DNA of 7,765 nt from an uncultured bacterium. Lineage in GTDB: Bacteria; Planctomycetota; UBA1135; GCA-002686595. The stretch covers positions 1 to 7,765 of the forward strand of contig CAJXRJ010000348.1 in NCBI GenBank assembly GCA_913058555.1. Reading direction: 5' to 3'. Shown here piece by piece: positions 7,468 to 7,765 of this stretch (the first letter of the stretch is position 1; each line of letters begins with the position of its first letter). A program made the position numbers and the translations under genes. Below the pieces are notes generated by a model. It was not told the DNA's origin and did not search any database. It saw nothing but the letters and a program-made list of their open reading frames with translations.

Positions 7468-7491
7468 GGTGCTTCCGTCATCGCCTGTTAG
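7102..7491 (+). pseudogene. rve-family (IS3/IS481-like) transposase, truncated N-terminal part
   Basis: From the ATG at 7102 the product runs 129 residues. Family marks are LENIALRQQLAVYKRS (23-38), RDRIFW, LVIVQPATVIKWHRRGF and GRPPIP, ending in MSKENVTWGAPRI at 122. This is the DNA-binding N-terminal part of transposases whose usual length is, from memory, about 300-350 residues; the catalytic DDE (rve) domain is absent. Homologues normally go on with HGEL after WGAPRI. Here residues 123-129 (GASVIAC) and the TAG come from the left end of an IS1-like element inserted at 7468, exactly on a codon boundary. An upstream in-frame ATG at 6937 exists, but the residues it adds look non-coding, and the family start fits 7102. 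No clear ribosome-binding site is seen. It cannot be an active transposase. Confidence 0.8.
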
Positions 7492-7523
7492 AGATCGAGC
7501 ATAACCCCAGCGCTTCCGCTGCG

Positions 7524-7552
7524 TTGCACCCGATCTAGACTCGTGCGGTCAT
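7524..7552 (+). promoter_or_regulatory. Possible IS-borne promoter, copy B
   Basis: TTGCAC (7524-7529) matches copy A exactly. At the same 17-base spacing the -10 position reads GGTCAT, a weak match. TAGACT at 7536-7541 is the alternative -10 of the TANNNT type. It would drive the transposase at 7565. Confidence 0.25.
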
Positions 7553-7568
7553 GAGCGAGGTCAAATGA
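7551..7568 (+). other. Five-codon leader ORF (MSEVK) overlapping the transposase start, copy B
   Basis: ATG at 7551 reads M-S-E-V-K and stops at TGA 7566-7568, overlapping the transposase ATG at 7565 as ATGA. The ribosome-binding GAGGT (7557-7561) is inside it. Against copy A the codon changes are N/S, a silent GTG/GTC, and R/K. The layout is preserved although the copies differ at about a quarter of positions. Confidence 0.35.
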
Positions 7569-7765
7569 GGAAGGCGGCAAGGCCCGGCGTATTTTGCCCG
7601 AACGGCGAGTGCGAGCAGCACGGCACGTATGGCGTGGGCAACGTCGTCCTGCACGGCTACTCCAAGGTCAAAGGCGGCCGGCGACGTCGCTATCGATGCA
7701 CATCGTGCGGTAAGACGTTCGGGGCGACCACCGGCACGCCCTACAAGCGGCTCCAGCACGCCATG
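7565..7765 (+). CDS. IS1-like transposase, N-terminal zinc-ribbon part (3' partial)
   Basis: The frame is open for 67 codons to the window end. The product has C11-x4-C16 and C45-x2-C48 (CTSCGKTF), a zinc-ribbon pattern with GNVVLHGYSK and GGRRRRYRC between the pairs. This is the layout of the DNA-binding N-terminus of IS1-family (InsA-like) transposases, which recognises the element ends; TTGTPYKRLQH after it is typical of the single-ORF members. The start at 7565 is chosen because GAGGT precedes it by 3 bases and the first codons (MRKA) are shared with copy A. The helix-turn-helix and catalytic parts are beyond the window. Nothing seen so far is broken, so this copy could be intact. The exact IS subgroup is not determined. 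Confidence 0.8.
   Translation, partial: MRKAARPGVFCPNGECEQHGTYGVGNVVLHGYSKVKGGRRRRYRCTSCGKTFGATTGTPYKRLQHAM

Larger units (their letters stand above)
7468..7765 (+). mobile_element. IS1-like insertion sequence, left part (copy B), runs off the window
   Basis: The element begins GGTGCTTCCGTCATCGCC at 7468, directly after the interrupted rve transposase codons, and repeats copy A for about 115 bases. It carries an open transposase start at 7565. IS1-family membership is inferred from the GGT-x2-TG style end and from the single zinc-ribbon N-terminus of the product. The right end and any target duplication lie beyond the window. Confidence 0.75.

Noticed and set aside
6805..7588. The two direct repeats as phage attachment sites or CRISPR repeats
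   Set aside because: There are only two units of about 120 bases at 74% identity, each leading into the same transposase start, which fits insertion-sequence ends; there is no integrase or tRNA, and no regular short repeat-spacer pattern.

Overview
This is a GC-rich bacterial fragment, probably the end of a short-read assembly contig. Its first 53 bases are not biological: they match the Illumina Nextera P5/i5 adapter ending in the transposase mosaic end. Genomic sequence starts at about base 54. The high GC, long multidomain signalling-type proteins and protein families suggest a complex-lifestyle bacterium such as a myxobacterium-like or actinobacterial lineage. I cannot fix the phylum from the sequence alone.

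Region 1 (54-6841) holds two very large same-strand genes overlapping by 8 bases. The first lacks its 5' end. What remains is the tail of a STAND-type NTPase (the HPLIREHF-like segment after the NTPase/winged-helix part, then a TPR superhelix) fused in frame to a C-terminal Nudix hydrolase domain. The second is complete or nearly so (1523 aa) and reads as HEPN-like domain (RNVLAH, the R-x4-H ribonuclease motif), an unassigned middle module, a NACHT/STAND NTPase (GDTGSGKS, LDGIDE), a helical/winged-helix part and a long WD40-type beta-propeller. STAND proteins of this design commonly act as ligand-triggered immune or cell-suicide switches. The inferred picture is a two-gene defence or stress-response module: the TPR and WD40 parts would sense, the NTPases oligomerise, and the HEPN (RNA) and Nudix (nucleotide) domains act as effectors. 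The function is inference; the domain order is read from sequence.

Region 2 (about 6805-7765) is a nested pile of insertion sequences. Two left ends of the same IS1-like element lie 663 bases apart (6805 and 7468), about 74% identical by hand alignment. The first runs into the 3' end of the HEPN-NACHT-WD40 gene and supplies its last 11 codons and stop; it is broken off just after its own transposase start. Next comes the left part of a different element with an rve/DDE transposase. That gene is cut at WGAPRI by the second IS1-like copy, which again supplies the stop codon. The second copy carries an open zinc-ribbon transposase gene that runs off the window. The defence-like pair therefore sits at the edge of an IS-rich, rearranged region.
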